In this document: positions 38,198-48,128 of the stretch, piece after piece | Layout: every line of letters begins with the position of its first letter | How positions within the stretch are numbered: the stretch's first letter is position 1 | Origin: Mycolicibacterium sp. CBMA 247 | GTDB taxonomy: Bacteria > Actinomycetota > Actinomycetes > Mycobacteriales > Mycobacteriaceae | Assembly: GCF_009729095.1 (NCBI RefSeq) | Contig: NZ_VTGX01000001.1 | Location: forward strand, 744,001-808,000 | DNA length: 64,000 nucleotides | Direction of reading: 5' to 3' | The notes under the pieces: model-generated | Database searches by the model: none | What the model was told of the DNA's origin: nothing | The model's input: only the letters and a program-made list of their open reading frames with translations | Translations under genes and position numbers: made by a program

Positions 38198-39763
38198 ATG
38201 GTGACGCCGAGCATCGAGTATGGCCTGCTCTCCCCCATGCTGATCGTGTTCGGGGTGGGGGTGGCCGGCGTGCTGGTCGAGGCATTCCTGCCCCGGTCAG
38301 CCCGCTATCGGGTGCAGGTGACCCTCGCGCTGGGCGGGTTGGTGGCCGCCGTCGTGGCGGTTGTGCTCCTAGCCCGGGAGCTGCACGGCACGCCCGGGAA
38401 GCCAGCGGTGTTGGGCGCGGTGGTCCTCGATGCCCCGGCGCTGTTCCTGCAGGGCACCATCGCCCTGGTCGGCATACTGGGCATCCTGCTCATCGCCGAA
38501 CGCCAACCCTCGGCCGAATCCTCCAGCGGTGCCCGCGGTCTGGACGGCTTCACACCGCAGGCGTCCGCGGTGCCGGGCAGTGTGGCCGAGCAACTGGCCA
38601 CCAAGGCCGGGGTGATGCAGACCGAGGTCTTTCCGCTGACGATGTTCGCCATCGGCGGCATGCTGCTATTCCCGGCCGCTGATGACCTGCTGACCATGTT
38701 CATCGCGCTGGAAGTGCTGTCGCTGCCGCTGTACCTGCTGTGTGGTCTGGCCCGTCGCCGTCGGCTGCTGTCGCAGGAGGCAGCGCTGAAATACTTTCTG
38801 CTGGGCGCATTCTCATCGGCCTTCTTCCTGTACGGCGCGGCCATGCTGTACGGCTATGCCGGCACACTGGACCTGAACGGGATCGCCGATGCCGTGGTCG
38901 CCGGAGCACCCAACACCTCGCTGGCGCTGGTCGGTATCGCCCTACTGCTGGTCGGGGTATTGTTCAAAGTCGGTGCCGTTCCGTTCCATTCGTGGATCCC
39001 CGACGTTTACCAGGGCGCCCCCACCGCGATCACCGCATTCATGGCCGCAGCCACCAAGATCGCCGCATTCGGCGCGATGCTGCGCATCTTCTACGTGGCG
39101 CTGCCGCAGCTGCGCGACGATTGGCGGCCAATACTGTGGGCGATCGCGATCCTGACCATGGTGGTCGGGACAATCACGGCCGTCACCCAGACCGACGTCA
39201 AACGAATGCTGGCCTACTCCGCGGTGGCGCACTCGGGATTCATCCTCACCGGTGTGATCGCCGCCAACCCCGCGGGGGTTTCCTCGACGCTGTTCTACCT
39301 GTTTGCCTACGGATTCAGCACGCTCGGCGCGTTCGCGGTCGTCGGCCTGGTACGCAGCGCCAACGGTGACGAGGAAACGTCGATGACCCAGTGGGCCGGT
39401 CTGGGCCGGCGGTACCCGCTTGTCGGCGTGGTGTTTTCGCTGTTCCTGCTGGCGTTCGCCGGGATCCCGCTGACCAGCGGCTTCGTCAGCAAGTTCGCGG
39501 TGTTCAAGGCCGCAGGTCAAGGAGGTGCGATCCCGCTGGTCATCGTCGGCGTCATCGCCAGCGCCGTCGCCGCCTACTTCTACGTGCGGGTGATCGTGCT
39601 GATGTTCTTCACCGATCCACCCGAGGACGCACCCGAGGTGGTCGTACCCAGCGGGCTCACCACCGCCGTCGTGACCGTCACCGCAGCCGTCACGTTCGCG
39701 CTCGGTGCATTGCCTCAGCCGCTGTTGGATCTGGCCAACAATGCCGAGACCTTTTTGCGTTAG
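38198..39763 (+). CDS. nuoN: NADH-quinone oxidoreductase subunit N
   Basis: 521 aa antiporter-like subunit, last gene of the operon. FIALEVLSLPLYLLCGLARRR (by position ~167-187) has the conserved Glu; KVGAVPFHSWIPDVYQGAPT (~257) the Lys; RMLAYSAVAHSGFIL (~331) the later charge. A hydrophilic insert at ~105-135 (SSSGARGLDGFTPQAS) is larger than in E. coli. Stop at 39763 is followed by a 194-bp gap without a clear terminator. Confidence 0.96.
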   Translation: MVTPSIEYGLLSPMLIVFGVGVAGVLVEAFLPRSARYRVQVTLALGGLVAAVVAVVLLARELHGTPGKPAVLGAVVLDAPALFLQGTIALVGILGILLIAERQPSAESSSGARGLDGFTPQASAVPGSVAEQLATKAGVMQTEVFPLTMFAIGGMLLFPAADDLLTMFIALEVLSLPLYLLCGLARRRRLLSQEAALKYFLLGAFSSAFFLYGAAMLYGYAGTLDLNGIADAVVAGAPNTSLALVGIALLLVGVLFKVGAVPFHSWIPDVYQGAPTAITAFMAAATKIAAFGAMLRIFYVALPQLRDDWRPILWAIAILTMVVGTITAVTQTDVKRMLAYSAVAHSGFILTGVIAANPAGVSSTLFYLFAYGFSTLGAFAVVGLVRSANGDEETSMTQWAGLGRRYPLVGVVFSLFLLAFAGIPLTSGFVSKFAVFKAAGQGGAIPLVIVGVIASAVAAYFYVRVIVLMFFTDPPEDAPEVVVPSGLTTAVVTVTAAVTFALGALPQPLLDLANNAETFLR

Positions 39764-39957
39764 ACCGCGACCCGACAATGTGTCTCAAGGTGTCCAACCC
39801 ACACACAGCCAGATATCGGCTGTCTCACAGCACTTTTCCTGTCTCGATTCGAGTAGTCGCTTACGCGTGTCCCTGCCATGATCAGTAGGCAAGATGACGG
39901 GACATCAACGTCGCGCAACATCCGCCCCGCCGACCCGAAAAGGAAAGGTACACGAAG

Positions 39958-40344
39958 ATGCCGAAGATCCATTGGCTGGACAAGCCCGAGACCCACGACT
40001 ACCCCGCAGCCGCCGACTATCTGGAGCTGATCGCCGACGGTGAAACGGTTTCCGGCATCGTTGACGCCCTGCGCGGTGGAACCGTCGCGCTCAAGAAGGC
40101 CAAGGACATCCTGCGGGCCGCCCGGCTGCCCCTGCTACCGGCGGACAACGCGCACGTCAAATCCGATCTGCAAAAGGTAGGCCAGGGTAAGCCCCTGTCA
40201 CCGATCCTGCTGGTTCGCGGTCAAATCTCCCCCGCGATCCCGCTGCAGATCGCCGACGGGTACCACCGGGTGTGCGCGAGCTACTACCTCGATGAAAATA
40301 CCGATATCCCGGTGATTCTCGCTACGCTTCCCGGGTCTGCATAG
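39958..40344 (+). CDS. Small ParB-fold-like protein of unknown function
   Basis: 128 aa. Begins KIHWLDKPETHDYPAAADYL; the second half has SPILLVRGQ, then IPLQIADGYHRVCASYYLDE, which resembles the ParB/Srx nuclease-fold motif (ADG-H-R). Lys-rich helices (VALKKAKDILRAARLPLL) precede it. A similar stand-alone family is widespread in actinobacteria; no role is known to me. Ribosome site aaaggaaagg lies before the ATG. It ends one base from the convergent HKD protein. Confidence 0.75.
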   Translation: MPKIHWLDKPETHDYPAAADYLELIADGETVSGIVDALRGGTVALKKAKDILRAARLPLLPADNAHVKSDLQKVGQGKPLSPILLVRGQISPAIPLQIADGYHRVCASYYLDENTDIPVILATLPGSA

Positions 40345-40345
40345 C

Positions 40346-42178
40346 TCAGCTGCCGAAGAACTCACGATCTGTGCAGTGCAAATCTGCGGGATCGAAGTAC
40401 TTCTGCGCCCATGCATCGGTGGTTCCCAGGAACCAGCCCGCCGCCGCGGCGGCGGTCGCGCGATCGGCGGTCGCACCGGCGGCGCTCGCCGAGGTTCCGG
40501 ACTTGCTGCTCAGCGCGTCCAGGAATTGGTAGTGATCCACCAGCTCAAGGGCCTCGATCACGAATGCTGTTGCCACGTCGGCGTCACGGATGGCCAGCAG
40601 GTTGTCACCGTTGGCCTGTTCCCCGCCCAGCGCCAGGTTCGATGACCCGCAGAACACGACCGGGTCTGCGCCACGGAAACCACACACCACGAACTTGTGG
40701 TGTACCTCGTGTCCTACGACTTGCGGCACCTGGTCGAACGGGGGTGGGAGGACGACATGCCCAGGCTTGCCGGATACCAGGAGACCGGTCTTCTGGCCGC
40801 GGATGTACAGCGAGACCCCTTTCGGCGAATCAGAGATTCCCATACTGAATACCGAAGTGTCTGAGTGTATTTCGTTCAACGCGTCGTATACCGGGTTTGC
40901 CGTGGTGCCGCCCAGGTCCATGACCGCGAAGAACACCGATCCCGGCGGCGGCGGTGTCGCTGCCGACTCGGCCTTCACCCGATCGACCAGGGCACCCAGG
41001 ATCTGACTGGCGGTATCCGCAGTGTGCGGCGAGAACGTGATCGAGGTCGACGGGGTATTCGACGTGTCTCCGCCGAACACATACGGACGGGTGGCCCACT
41101 GCGAGGATGCGAACGGCTGGGTTTTGACCCCGTCCTGCCACGTTTCGTCGAATACCGCGGCGTAGGTGGCGGCGACTTCGCGGTCGTCGAAGACGAGGAC
41201 ATGATTCGCGTTGACGTAGAGGCCGTTGATCGAAAAGTTGGTCGACCCCGTCAGCACCGTGCGTGGACCGTCCTTGTCGGAGATCACCAGCACCTTGTCA
41301 TGGGCGTAGCGGCTGAAATGCCCGCGCAGGATCGCGGTGGTGCCGGCCTGGGCGGTGAACAGCTCGTAGAACTGGTCCTCCGCCGTGGGTTTGGTCGTGC
41401 TGTGGTGCTCAGGAGAGTCATCGAGAATGATCCGGACCTGGTTGCTCGCGGCCAGCTTGAGCAACAGCGCACACACGTCGGGCTCGTTCAGGTCGTACGC
41501 GAATACGTCAACCGACAGGGTCGGATCTGACTGGACCTCCGAGAGCAGATCGAAAATCCTCTTGCGGGCAGTGAACCCAAGCCACTCGTATTCTTGTGCG
41601 TAACTGTAGGTTTGGCCGTCAGGCCCGGTGGCTGCTGCCGCAGAGGTATCGAATATCAATGAGTCATCCGCAGGTCGCAGATGCGTCGTAGGCCCGAAAT
41701 GGCGGACGAACCCCTGGGATTGCACATAGCCGCGGGTGAAACTGGCCGCCAGATTGCCTTTGACGAAGGGGCCGACTTCCACCTCGACGGTTACTGCCAG
41801 GCTGGGGTCCATCGGCTGCAACGCACCGGCGGCGCTGAAGTATCGCGGCGTGACCGCGTAGCCATACGCCCCGAATACCGGGGTGCCGCCCTGATGAACC
41901 AGCCCAGGCACATGTACCCAGCGGAACTTGTGGATCGGGGCATTCACACTCGAAAGCGGGGACTGCCCCGCGACCTGAGCATGGTCGGGCGAGGCGGCCA
42001 GCTGCAGGTTGTTGTCGACGTAGTACGGCGGGACCTGCGGGGGATGGACCTCGACGGTGAAACCGGCCAGGCCGGTCCGAGCGGAGTCCGCGAGCAGATC
42101 GAAGGCCAGCAGGGTCTTGGCGTCGCCACCAAAGGCATTGACGGCGAGCACGGCGTTGGAGGCACGGACGGTCGACAT
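40346..42178 (-). CDS. Phospholipase D-like protein with two HKD motifs
   Basis: 610 aa. Two PLD catalytic half-sites are complete: HDK at 293-295 with GSTN 311-314, and HHK at 493-495 with GSSN 511-514, so the fold is a pseudo-dimer. Residues ~1-160 form a beta-rich N-terminal region (TVEVHPPQVPPYYV, TVEVEVGPF) I do not recognise. An Ala/Thr-rich stretch near 545-565 precedes the C-terminal end. No signal peptide. It may be a phosphodiesterase or a nuclease of the PLD superfamily; substrate unknown. Confidence 0.82.
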   Translation of the reverse strand: MSTVRASNAVLAVNAFGGDAKTLLAFDLLADSARTGLAGFTVEVHPPQVPPYYVDNNLQLAASPDHAQVAGQSPLSSVNAPIHKFRWVHVPGLVHQGGTPVFGAYGYAVTPRYFSAAGALQPMDPSLAVTVEVEVGPFVKGNLAASFTRGYVQSQGFVRHFGPTTHLRPADDSLIFDTSAAAATGPDGQTYSYAQEYEWLGFTARKRIFDLLSEVQSDPTLSVDVFAYDLNEPDVCALLLKLAASNQVRIILDDSPEHHSTTKPTAEDQFYELFTAQAGTTAILRGHFSRYAHDKVLVISDKDGPRTVLTGSTNFSINGLYVNANHVLVFDDREVAATYAAVFDETWQDGVKTQPFASSQWATRPYVFGGDTSNTPSTSITFSPHTADTASQILGALVDRVKAESAATPPPPGSVFFAVMDLGGTTANPVYDALNEIHSDTSVFSMGISDSPKGVSLYIRGQKTGLLVSGKPGHVVLPPPFDQVPQVVGHEVHHKFVVCGFRGADPVVFCGSSNLALGGEQANGDNLLAIRDADVATAFVIEALELVDHYQFLDALSSKSGTSASAAGATADRATAAAAAGWFLGTTDAWAQKYFDPADLHCTDREFFGS

Positions 42179-42378
42179 GGCGGGAGCTCCTTCGGCGTCG
42201 AGCGCGGTCGATCCGCGGCTATACCCCAGACTGCATTCGCCGGCGGTGGCGCGCGTGCGTACCCGACTACTCGAATTTCAGCGCCAATCTGGAGCGCAAT
42301 TGCCCACGCTCACAGCAAGTTACGAGCTAGCAGACAGCATGTTCTCCGATACCCGATGTGACCGGCTACATTCGATCC

Positions 42379-43146
42379 ATGACGACCGTCCTCACGGCTG
42401 ACCATGGCGCCATCCGGGTCCTCACCCTCAATCGCCCCCAATCACGGAATGCCCTGGGCCGGGAGCTGATCGAGGACCTCTACAGCGCCCTGAACAGTGC
42501 CGATGCCGACGACACGGTGCGGGCCATCGTGCTCACCGGGACCGACCCCGCGTTCTGCGCCGGCGTCGACCTCAAGGAGGCGCAAACGCTCGGCGTGGAG
42601 TATTTCGAGAAGTTCCGATCGCACAACTGCATCACCAAGACCGGCGAGCTGCGTACCCCGATCATCGGAGCGATCAACGGAGCGACGTTCACCGGCGGGC
42701 TGGAGATGGCTCTGGGGTGCGACTTCCTGATCGCCTCCGACCGGGCGGTGTTCGCCGACACCCACGCCCGGGTCGGCATCCTGCCCGGTGGCGGGATGAC
42801 GGCACGGCTCCCCCACGTCGTCGGGGCCGCCATGGCACGCCGGCTGTCGATGACCGGTGAGGTCGTCGATGCCGCACGCGCCGAACGCCTCGGCCTGGTC
42901 ACCGAAGTGGTGCCGCACGAGGGACTGCTGGACCGGGCATTGGAGCTGGCCGGTCAGATCGCCGAGGTGCCGGGCCCGATCATGGCCGGGCTCAAGGAGA
43001 TCTATACCCGGGGCACGAATCCGTTGATCTCACCCGCGCTGGCCGCAGAGCAGGACATCGCCGGCGCGCAGACGCGCGACTTCGACGGCCTGGGTGACCG
43101 TTATCAGGCTGTGGCCCAACGTAATCGAGGTCAGATCGACGGCTAG
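42379..43146 (+). CDS. Enoyl-CoA hydratase/isomerase family protein
   Basis: 255 aa crotonase. Oxyanion-hole strands GTDPAFCAGVDLKEA (~55-70) and INGATFTGGLEMALGCDFLIAS (~98-119 by position) are clear, with DTHARVGILPGGGM placing a Gly where many hydratases have the second catalytic Glu. That makes it a crotonase of uncertain specificity. The ATG at 42379 fits the family better than the in-frame GTG seven codons upstream. Confidence 0.9.
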   Translation: MTTVLTADHGAIRVLTLNRPQSRNALGRELIEDLYSALNSADADDTVRAIVLTGTDPAFCAGVDLKEAQTLGVEYFEKFRSHNCITKTGELRTPIIGAINGATFTGGLEMALGCDFLIASDRAVFADTHARVGILPGGGMTARLPHVVGAAMARRLSMTGEVVDAARAERLGLVTEVVPHEGLLDRALELAGQIAEVPGPIMAGLKEIYTRGTNPLISPALAAEQDIAGAQTRDFDGLGDRYQAVAQRNRGQIDG

Positions 43147-43190
43147 CGGCCCCGACCCGGCTCGATGATCGTCACCCCCACGACCTTCGC

Positions 43191-43886
43191 TCAGCGATGC
43201 CGCTTCAGGATGAAGCCGACGGTCCGCTCGCCGAGTCCCGGCCGTGCCGGGGTCGACATCTCCACCTGCCTGCGGGCCTGTTCGACGACAGGCGTCTGCG
43301 GGTCGAGAACTGATAGGTAGACCTCATGGGCGGCAAGAGAATTCACCGCCGCCTCGGTGTAGCCGTCGACCACCTCGCAGTGCGACGGGTCAGGCCCGTT
43401 CTCGAATAGCCAGGCCGGCGGATCGGTCACGCTGTCCAGGACGGTGTCAAAGGCCGCCGCGACCGCGTGGGCGAACTCGATGTGATCACGCTGGTTCGGC
43501 GCGCCTGGCGCCCAACTGGGCCCGCTGTAGAGTGTGATGACAACGTCGGGACGCAGCGCAACGATGGTCTCGGCGATCTTCGCCCGCAGCTCCGGGGTGT
43601 CGCGGATGTTGCTGTCGGGGAAGTCCCAGAACGCCACGTCGTCAACCCCGACGATGGCCGCCGATCGTCGCTGCTCCCCTTCCCGCAGCGGCCCGGCCTG
43701 CTCCGGCGGCATACCGGCGATACCCACCTCGCCCCGCGAGGCCAGTGCGTAGCGCACGGTCTTGCCCGCGGTGGTCCACTTGGCGACGGCCGCACCGATC
43801 CCGTACTCGGGGTCGTCCGGGTGCGGAACCAACACCAGCGCGGTCTGCCAGTTCGAGGGAAAGAGTTGGACGTCTTTCGCGTTCAT
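43191..43886 (-). CDS. PIG-L family deacetylase
   Basis: 231 aa. The zinc site PHPDDPEYGIG (~22) and the later RDHIEFAHAV His are those of the LmbE/MshB N-acetylglucosaminyl deacetylase family. Mycobacteria use such enzymes for mycothiol (MshB, Mca) and for glycolipids; this copy lies far from known mycothiol genes. The ATG overlaps the TetR stop (TGATG), so the two are one transcript. Confidence 0.88.
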   Translation of the reverse strand: MNAKDVQLFPSNWQTALVLVPHPDDPEYGIGAAVAKWTTAGKTVRYALASRGEVGIAGMPPEQAGPLREGEQRRSAAIVGVDDVAFWDFPDSNIRDTPELRAKIAETIVALRPDVVITLYSGPSWAPGAPNQRDHIEFAHAVAAAFDTVLDSVTDPPAWLFENGPDPSHCEVVDGYTEAAVNSLAAHEVYLSVLDPQTPVVEQARRQVEMSTPARPGLGERTVGFILKRHR

Positions 43887-44533
43887 CACGCCAGCGTCGA
43901 ACCTGAACGACGGTTCATGTCAATCGCTCGACCTACGGTGACCCCGTGCACGACGATGGCGGCGGTCTGCGCCACCCAGTCGTCGTCGAGTTCGCTGTCC
44001 GGCCATAACAGCATCCGCAACATGGTCGATCCGCCGATGATCTCCACCAGGCGGCCCGGGTCGACGTCAGCCTGGACCTCTCCTCGCGCGATGCCGTCGA
44101 TGATCCGGGCGCGCACGGCGACGAACATCCCGGCGAACCTTTGCATCACCCGGGTGTTGAGGTCCGGATCGGCGGCGACATCGGCGACCAGTCCGGGCAG
44201 CGCTGCCCGCACCACCGGGCTGGTGAACACGTCGCGGGCGGCACCGATCATCGCCCGGATATCGGCGGCGATGTCGCCGGCCGGCGCCGTCAACCCGGTC
44301 GCGGCTGCGGGGAACACCGCCTCGTGCACCAACTCGGCCTTACTCGACCATCGGCGGTACAACGCGGTTTTCGTGGTCTGTGCCCGCTCGGCGACCGCCG
44401 CCATGGTCAGGTTCGCGTAACCGATTTCGACAAGCAGGTCCGCGGTCGCCTGCAATATGGCAGCGTCGATACGCGGGTCGCGAGGACGTCCTGCTCCCGA
44501 GGTCTTGCCAAGGGGTGATGGCTCTGCTTTCAT
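43886..44533 (-). CDS. TetR family regulator (Rv3167c-like)
   Basis: 215 aa from the ATG at 44533 (MKAEPSPLG). HTH at ~20-60: IDAAILQATADLLVEIGYAN and AERAQTTKTALYRRWSSK. A C-terminal helical domain follows (GGSTMLRMLLW). It is divergent from the kinase at 44579; order TetR / kinase / conserved protein / amine oxidase matches Rv3167c-Rv3170, and the next gene Rv3171c-like hydrolase also follows here. It probably represses the divergent kinase operon from the 45-bp gap. Confidence 0.88.
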   Translation of the reverse strand: MKAEPSPLGKTSGAGRPRDPRIDAAILQATADLLVEIGYANLTMAAVAERAQTTKTALYRRWSSKAELVHEAVFPAAATGLTAPAGDIAADIRAMIGAARDVFTSPVVRAALPGLVADVAADPDLNTRVMQRFAGMFVAVRARIIDGIARGEVQADVDPGRLVEIIGGSTMLRMLLWPDSELDDDWVAQTAAIVVHGVTVGRAIDMNRRSGSTLA

Positions 44534-44578
44534 AACGCTACCAACAGTATCGTAATTGTGGCCGTAAGGAAGAGTTGA

Positions 44579-45727
<1,149 letters not shown>

Positions 45728-46843
45728 ATGCTTGGCCCGATGGACGAATACCCGGTGCATCAAGTTCCCCAGCCGATCGCCTGGCCGGGATCTTCGGACC
45801 GGAATTTCTACGACCGTTCATATTTCAACGCCCATGACCGCACCGGCGACATCTTCGTCATCACAGGTCTGGGCTACTACCCCAACCTCGGGGTCAAGGA
45901 CGCGTACTTCCTCGTACGCCGCGGTAATGAGCAGACCGCCGTGCATCTGTCCGATGCGATCGATCAGGACCGGCTCAATCAGCACGTCCTGGGTTACCGG
46001 GTCGAGGTCACCGAACCGCTGCACAAGGTGCGCATCGTGCTCGACGAGACCGAGGGCATCGCCGCCGACCTGACCTGGGACGGACTGTTCGACGTCGTGC
46101 AGGAGCAGCCGCACCTGATGCGTCAGGGCAACCGAGTCACGCTCGATGCCCAGCGCTTTGCCCAATTGGGTTCCTGGAGTGGCTATCTGGAGATCGACGG
46201 CCAGCGCATCGACGTCGACCCGGCCACCTGGATCGGCTCCCGCGACCGGTCCTGGGGCATCCGCCCGATCGGTGAGGCCGAGCCCGCCGGGCGCCCGGCG
46301 GACCCGCCGTTCGAAGGCATGTGGTGGCTGTATGTGCCGATCGCCTTCGACGACTTCGCGATCGTCCTCATCATCCAGGAGGAGCCCAACGGGTTCCGCT
46401 CGCTCAACGACTGCAGCCGGATCTGGAAAGACGGCCGCGTCGAACAGCTCGGCTGGCCGCGTATCAAGATCCACTACCGCTCGGGCACCCGCATCCCGAC
46501 CGGTGCCACCATCGACGCCACCGCGCTCGACGGCACGCCCGTCCGGTTCGATGTGGAATCCAAACTGCCCGTGCCGATTCACGTCGGCGGCGGATACGGC
46601 GGCGACGCCGACTGGATCCACGGTGTGTGGAAAGGCGAGAAGTTCACCGAGCGGCGCACCTACGACATGACCGACCCGGCGATCATCGGCCGGACCGCCT
46701 TCGGCGTGATCGACCACGTCGGCCGCGCCGTCTGCACCGAGGGCAACGGCGCACCCGTAGAAGGCTGGGGTCTGTTCGAGCACGGCGCACTCGGCCGGCA
46801 CGATCCGTCCGGTTTCGCCGATTGGCTCACCGTCGCCCCGTAG
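45728..46843 (+). CDS. Conserved protein of unknown function (Rv3169-like)
   Basis: 371 aa, starting on the base after the kinase stop. Beta-rich sequence with many aromatic residues (DIFVITGLGYYPNLGVKDAYF, PFEGMWWLYVPIAFDDFAIVL; two blocks by position) resembles the double-lipocalin AttH/CrtC-like fold found next to APH-like kinases. No catalytic residues can be named. The tight pairing suggests it acts on the same hydrophobic substrate as the kinase. Confidence 0.8.
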   Translation: MLGPMDEYPVHQVPQPIAWPGSSDRNFYDRSYFNAHDRTGDIFVITGLGYYPNLGVKDAYFLVRRGNEQTAVHLSDAIDQDRLNQHVLGYRVEVTEPLHKVRIVLDETEGIAADLTWDGLFDVVQEQPHLMRQGNRVTLDAQRFAQLGSWSGYLEIDGQRIDVDPATWIGSRDRSWGIRPIGEAEPAGRPADPPFEGMWWLYVPIAFDDFAIVLIIQEEPNGFRSLNDCSRIWKDGRVEQLGWPRIKIHYRSGTRIPTGATIDATALDGTPVRFDVESKLPVPIHVGGGYGGDADWIHGVWKGEKFTERRTYDMTDPAIIGRTAFGVIDHVGRAVCTEGNGAPVEGWGLFEHGALGRHDPSGFADWLTVAP

Positions 46844-46853
46844 TCCATCGAGC

Positions 46854-46899
46854 GTCACGCCAGAGTGGCTGTCAACGGCGACAGCCACTCTGGCGTGAC
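46854..46899. terminator. 20-bp perfect hairpin between convergent genes
   Basis: Left arm gtcacgccagagtggctgtc pairs perfectly with the right arm across loop aacggc. It lies 10 bp after the plus-strand gene and 11 bp after the end of the minus-strand gene, so it is well placed as a bidirectional terminator. No U-tract. Its sequence is unrelated to the gcaaaactgcc palindromes. Confidence 0.85.
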
Positions 46900-46910
46900 A
46901 AGCGGCCCCC

Positions 46911-47276
46911 TCAGGCCGCCCAGAGCAGGACGGCCGCGCCGATCGCCTCGACCAGGCAGTAGAACCAGTTGGGGTAGAACGACGTTCGGTCCCCGATCAG
47001 CCCGGACACGATGCGGCCGAGCGCCATCCCGGCCAGCGCCGCACCCACCGTGATCAGGATTCCGGTACGCACCTCCCCCGGCGTGGCGGCGGCATAGCCC
47101 AGCACGCCCGCGATCGCCAACCCGAATCCGCCATACACGGCCCGCACTTCGGCACGGGTGGCAGCAGTCTCGATGCTGAACCCGAACGGGCGCAGAATCG
47201 CCGCGGGAGCCGCAAGCGCGTACACACCCATGCCGGCAAAGAACACCCCGACGACGGCGATGACAGCGACAGTCAC
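46911..47276 (-). CDS. Small four-helix membrane protein (DUF4345-like)
   Basis: 121 aa from a GTG at 47276, which has an aggagg ribosome site 6 nt upstream. Four hydrophobic helices cover nearly the whole protein (VAVIAVVGVFFAGMGVYALA; YGGFGLAIAGVLGYAAA; GILITVGAALAGMALGRIV; CLVEAIGAAVLLW). Function unknown. It is divergent from the AraC regulator with a 31-bp gap and could be its target. Confidence 0.8.
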   Translation of the reverse strand: MTVAVIAVVGVFFAGMGVYALAAPAAILRPFGFSIETAATRAEVRAVYGGFGLAIAGVLGYAAATPGEVRTGILITVGAALAGMALGRIVSGLIGDRTSFYPNWFYCLVEAIGAAVLLWAA

Positions 47277-47307
47277 GGTAGCCTCCTGTTCACGTTGTCC
47301 GCTCAGC

Positions 47308-48063
47308 ATGCAGACTGAACTCGTGCCAGCGCTTCCACAAACCTGCTGCCCGACGGTATGGCTGTGGCCGGGACAGGCGCTCTACTCCGGGCCCGGCCTG
47401 GGGCTGGAACCGCACTCCGGATCGGTGTGGTGCCTGGCCGTCGGCGTCGACGGACCGCTGACAGTGACGGTGCAGGGCAACACCATCGCCGCCCGGAGCG
47501 TGTTGATTCCACCGCGGCTCACCCATCACCCGTCGATGCAAGGCGCGTTGGTGTCGTGCTACCTCGATCCCAGTTCGCAGCGGAGCGCATCGTGCCGACA
47601 GCAGTTCACCGAATTCCGGGACAGCATCGGCGTCGGCCACGCCGCCGAGCCCGCGCTGACCACGGTGCCGGACGACGACGAGGCCGCCCGGCGCTGGCTG
47701 GACCGTGCCGCCCCGGATACACCGCATCGGATCGATCCCCGGATCGAACTGGTGGCCAAGCAGATTCGCGAAGGCCCAGCCACAGCGGTGTCAGCCCGTG
47801 AGTTCGCGGCCGCCGCGGGGTTGTCTGAATCCCGGTTCCTGCATCTGTTCCGCCGCGAGGCCGGGACCAGCCTGCGGCGCTACCGGATGTGGAGCAGGCT
47901 CGTGCTGGCGGGTACCGCGGTGGCGGCCGGGCAGAATCTGACCACGGCGGCGGCCGATTCCGGGTTCGCCAGCCCGTCGCACCTGGCGGACAGCTTCAAG
48001 ACCACGTTCGGGCTGTCGGCGACGCGGCTGCTGACGACAGGACTGCGCATCCGCACACCGTGA
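47308..48063 (+). CDS. AraC family transcriptional regulator
   Basis: 251 aa. A cupin-like N-terminal sensor (~1-125; VWLWPGQALYSGPG) is followed by two C-terminal helix-turn-helix motifs: AREFAAAAGLSESRFLHLFR (~168) and AAADSGFASPSHLADSFKT (~218). The ATG at 47308 was chosen because it begins the plausible domain; upstream sequence belongs to the divergent gene. Confidence 0.88.
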   Translation: MQTELVPALPQTCCPTVWLWPGQALYSGPGLGLEPHSGSVWCLAVGVDGPLTVTVQGNTIAARSVLIPPRLTHHPSMQGALVSCYLDPSSQRSASCRQQFTEFRDSIGVGHAAEPALTTVPDDDEAARRWLDRAAPDTPHRIDPRIELVAKQIREGPATAVSAREFAAAAGLSESRFLHLFRREAGTSLRRYRMWSRLVLAGTAVAAGQNLTTAAADSGFASPSHLADSFKTTFGLSATRLLTTGLRIRTP

Positions 48064-48122
48064 CGAGCGACCGCAAAATACCGGGAAAATACGGCGTGTC
48101 GGCGAGCAGACACGGTCGCTCG
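48064..48122. repeat. Imperfect palindrome between convergent genes
   Basis: cgagcgaccg and cggtcgctcg are inverted 10-bp arms, enclosing gcaaaata and gcgagcagacac fragments that resemble the cgagcagac-n-caaaa family at 10221 and 29382. It fills the gap between the AraC regulator and the convergent monooxygenase gene and may serve both as a terminator. It could be a degenerate copy of the family. Confidence 0.55.
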
Positions 48123-48128
48123 CGCAGA

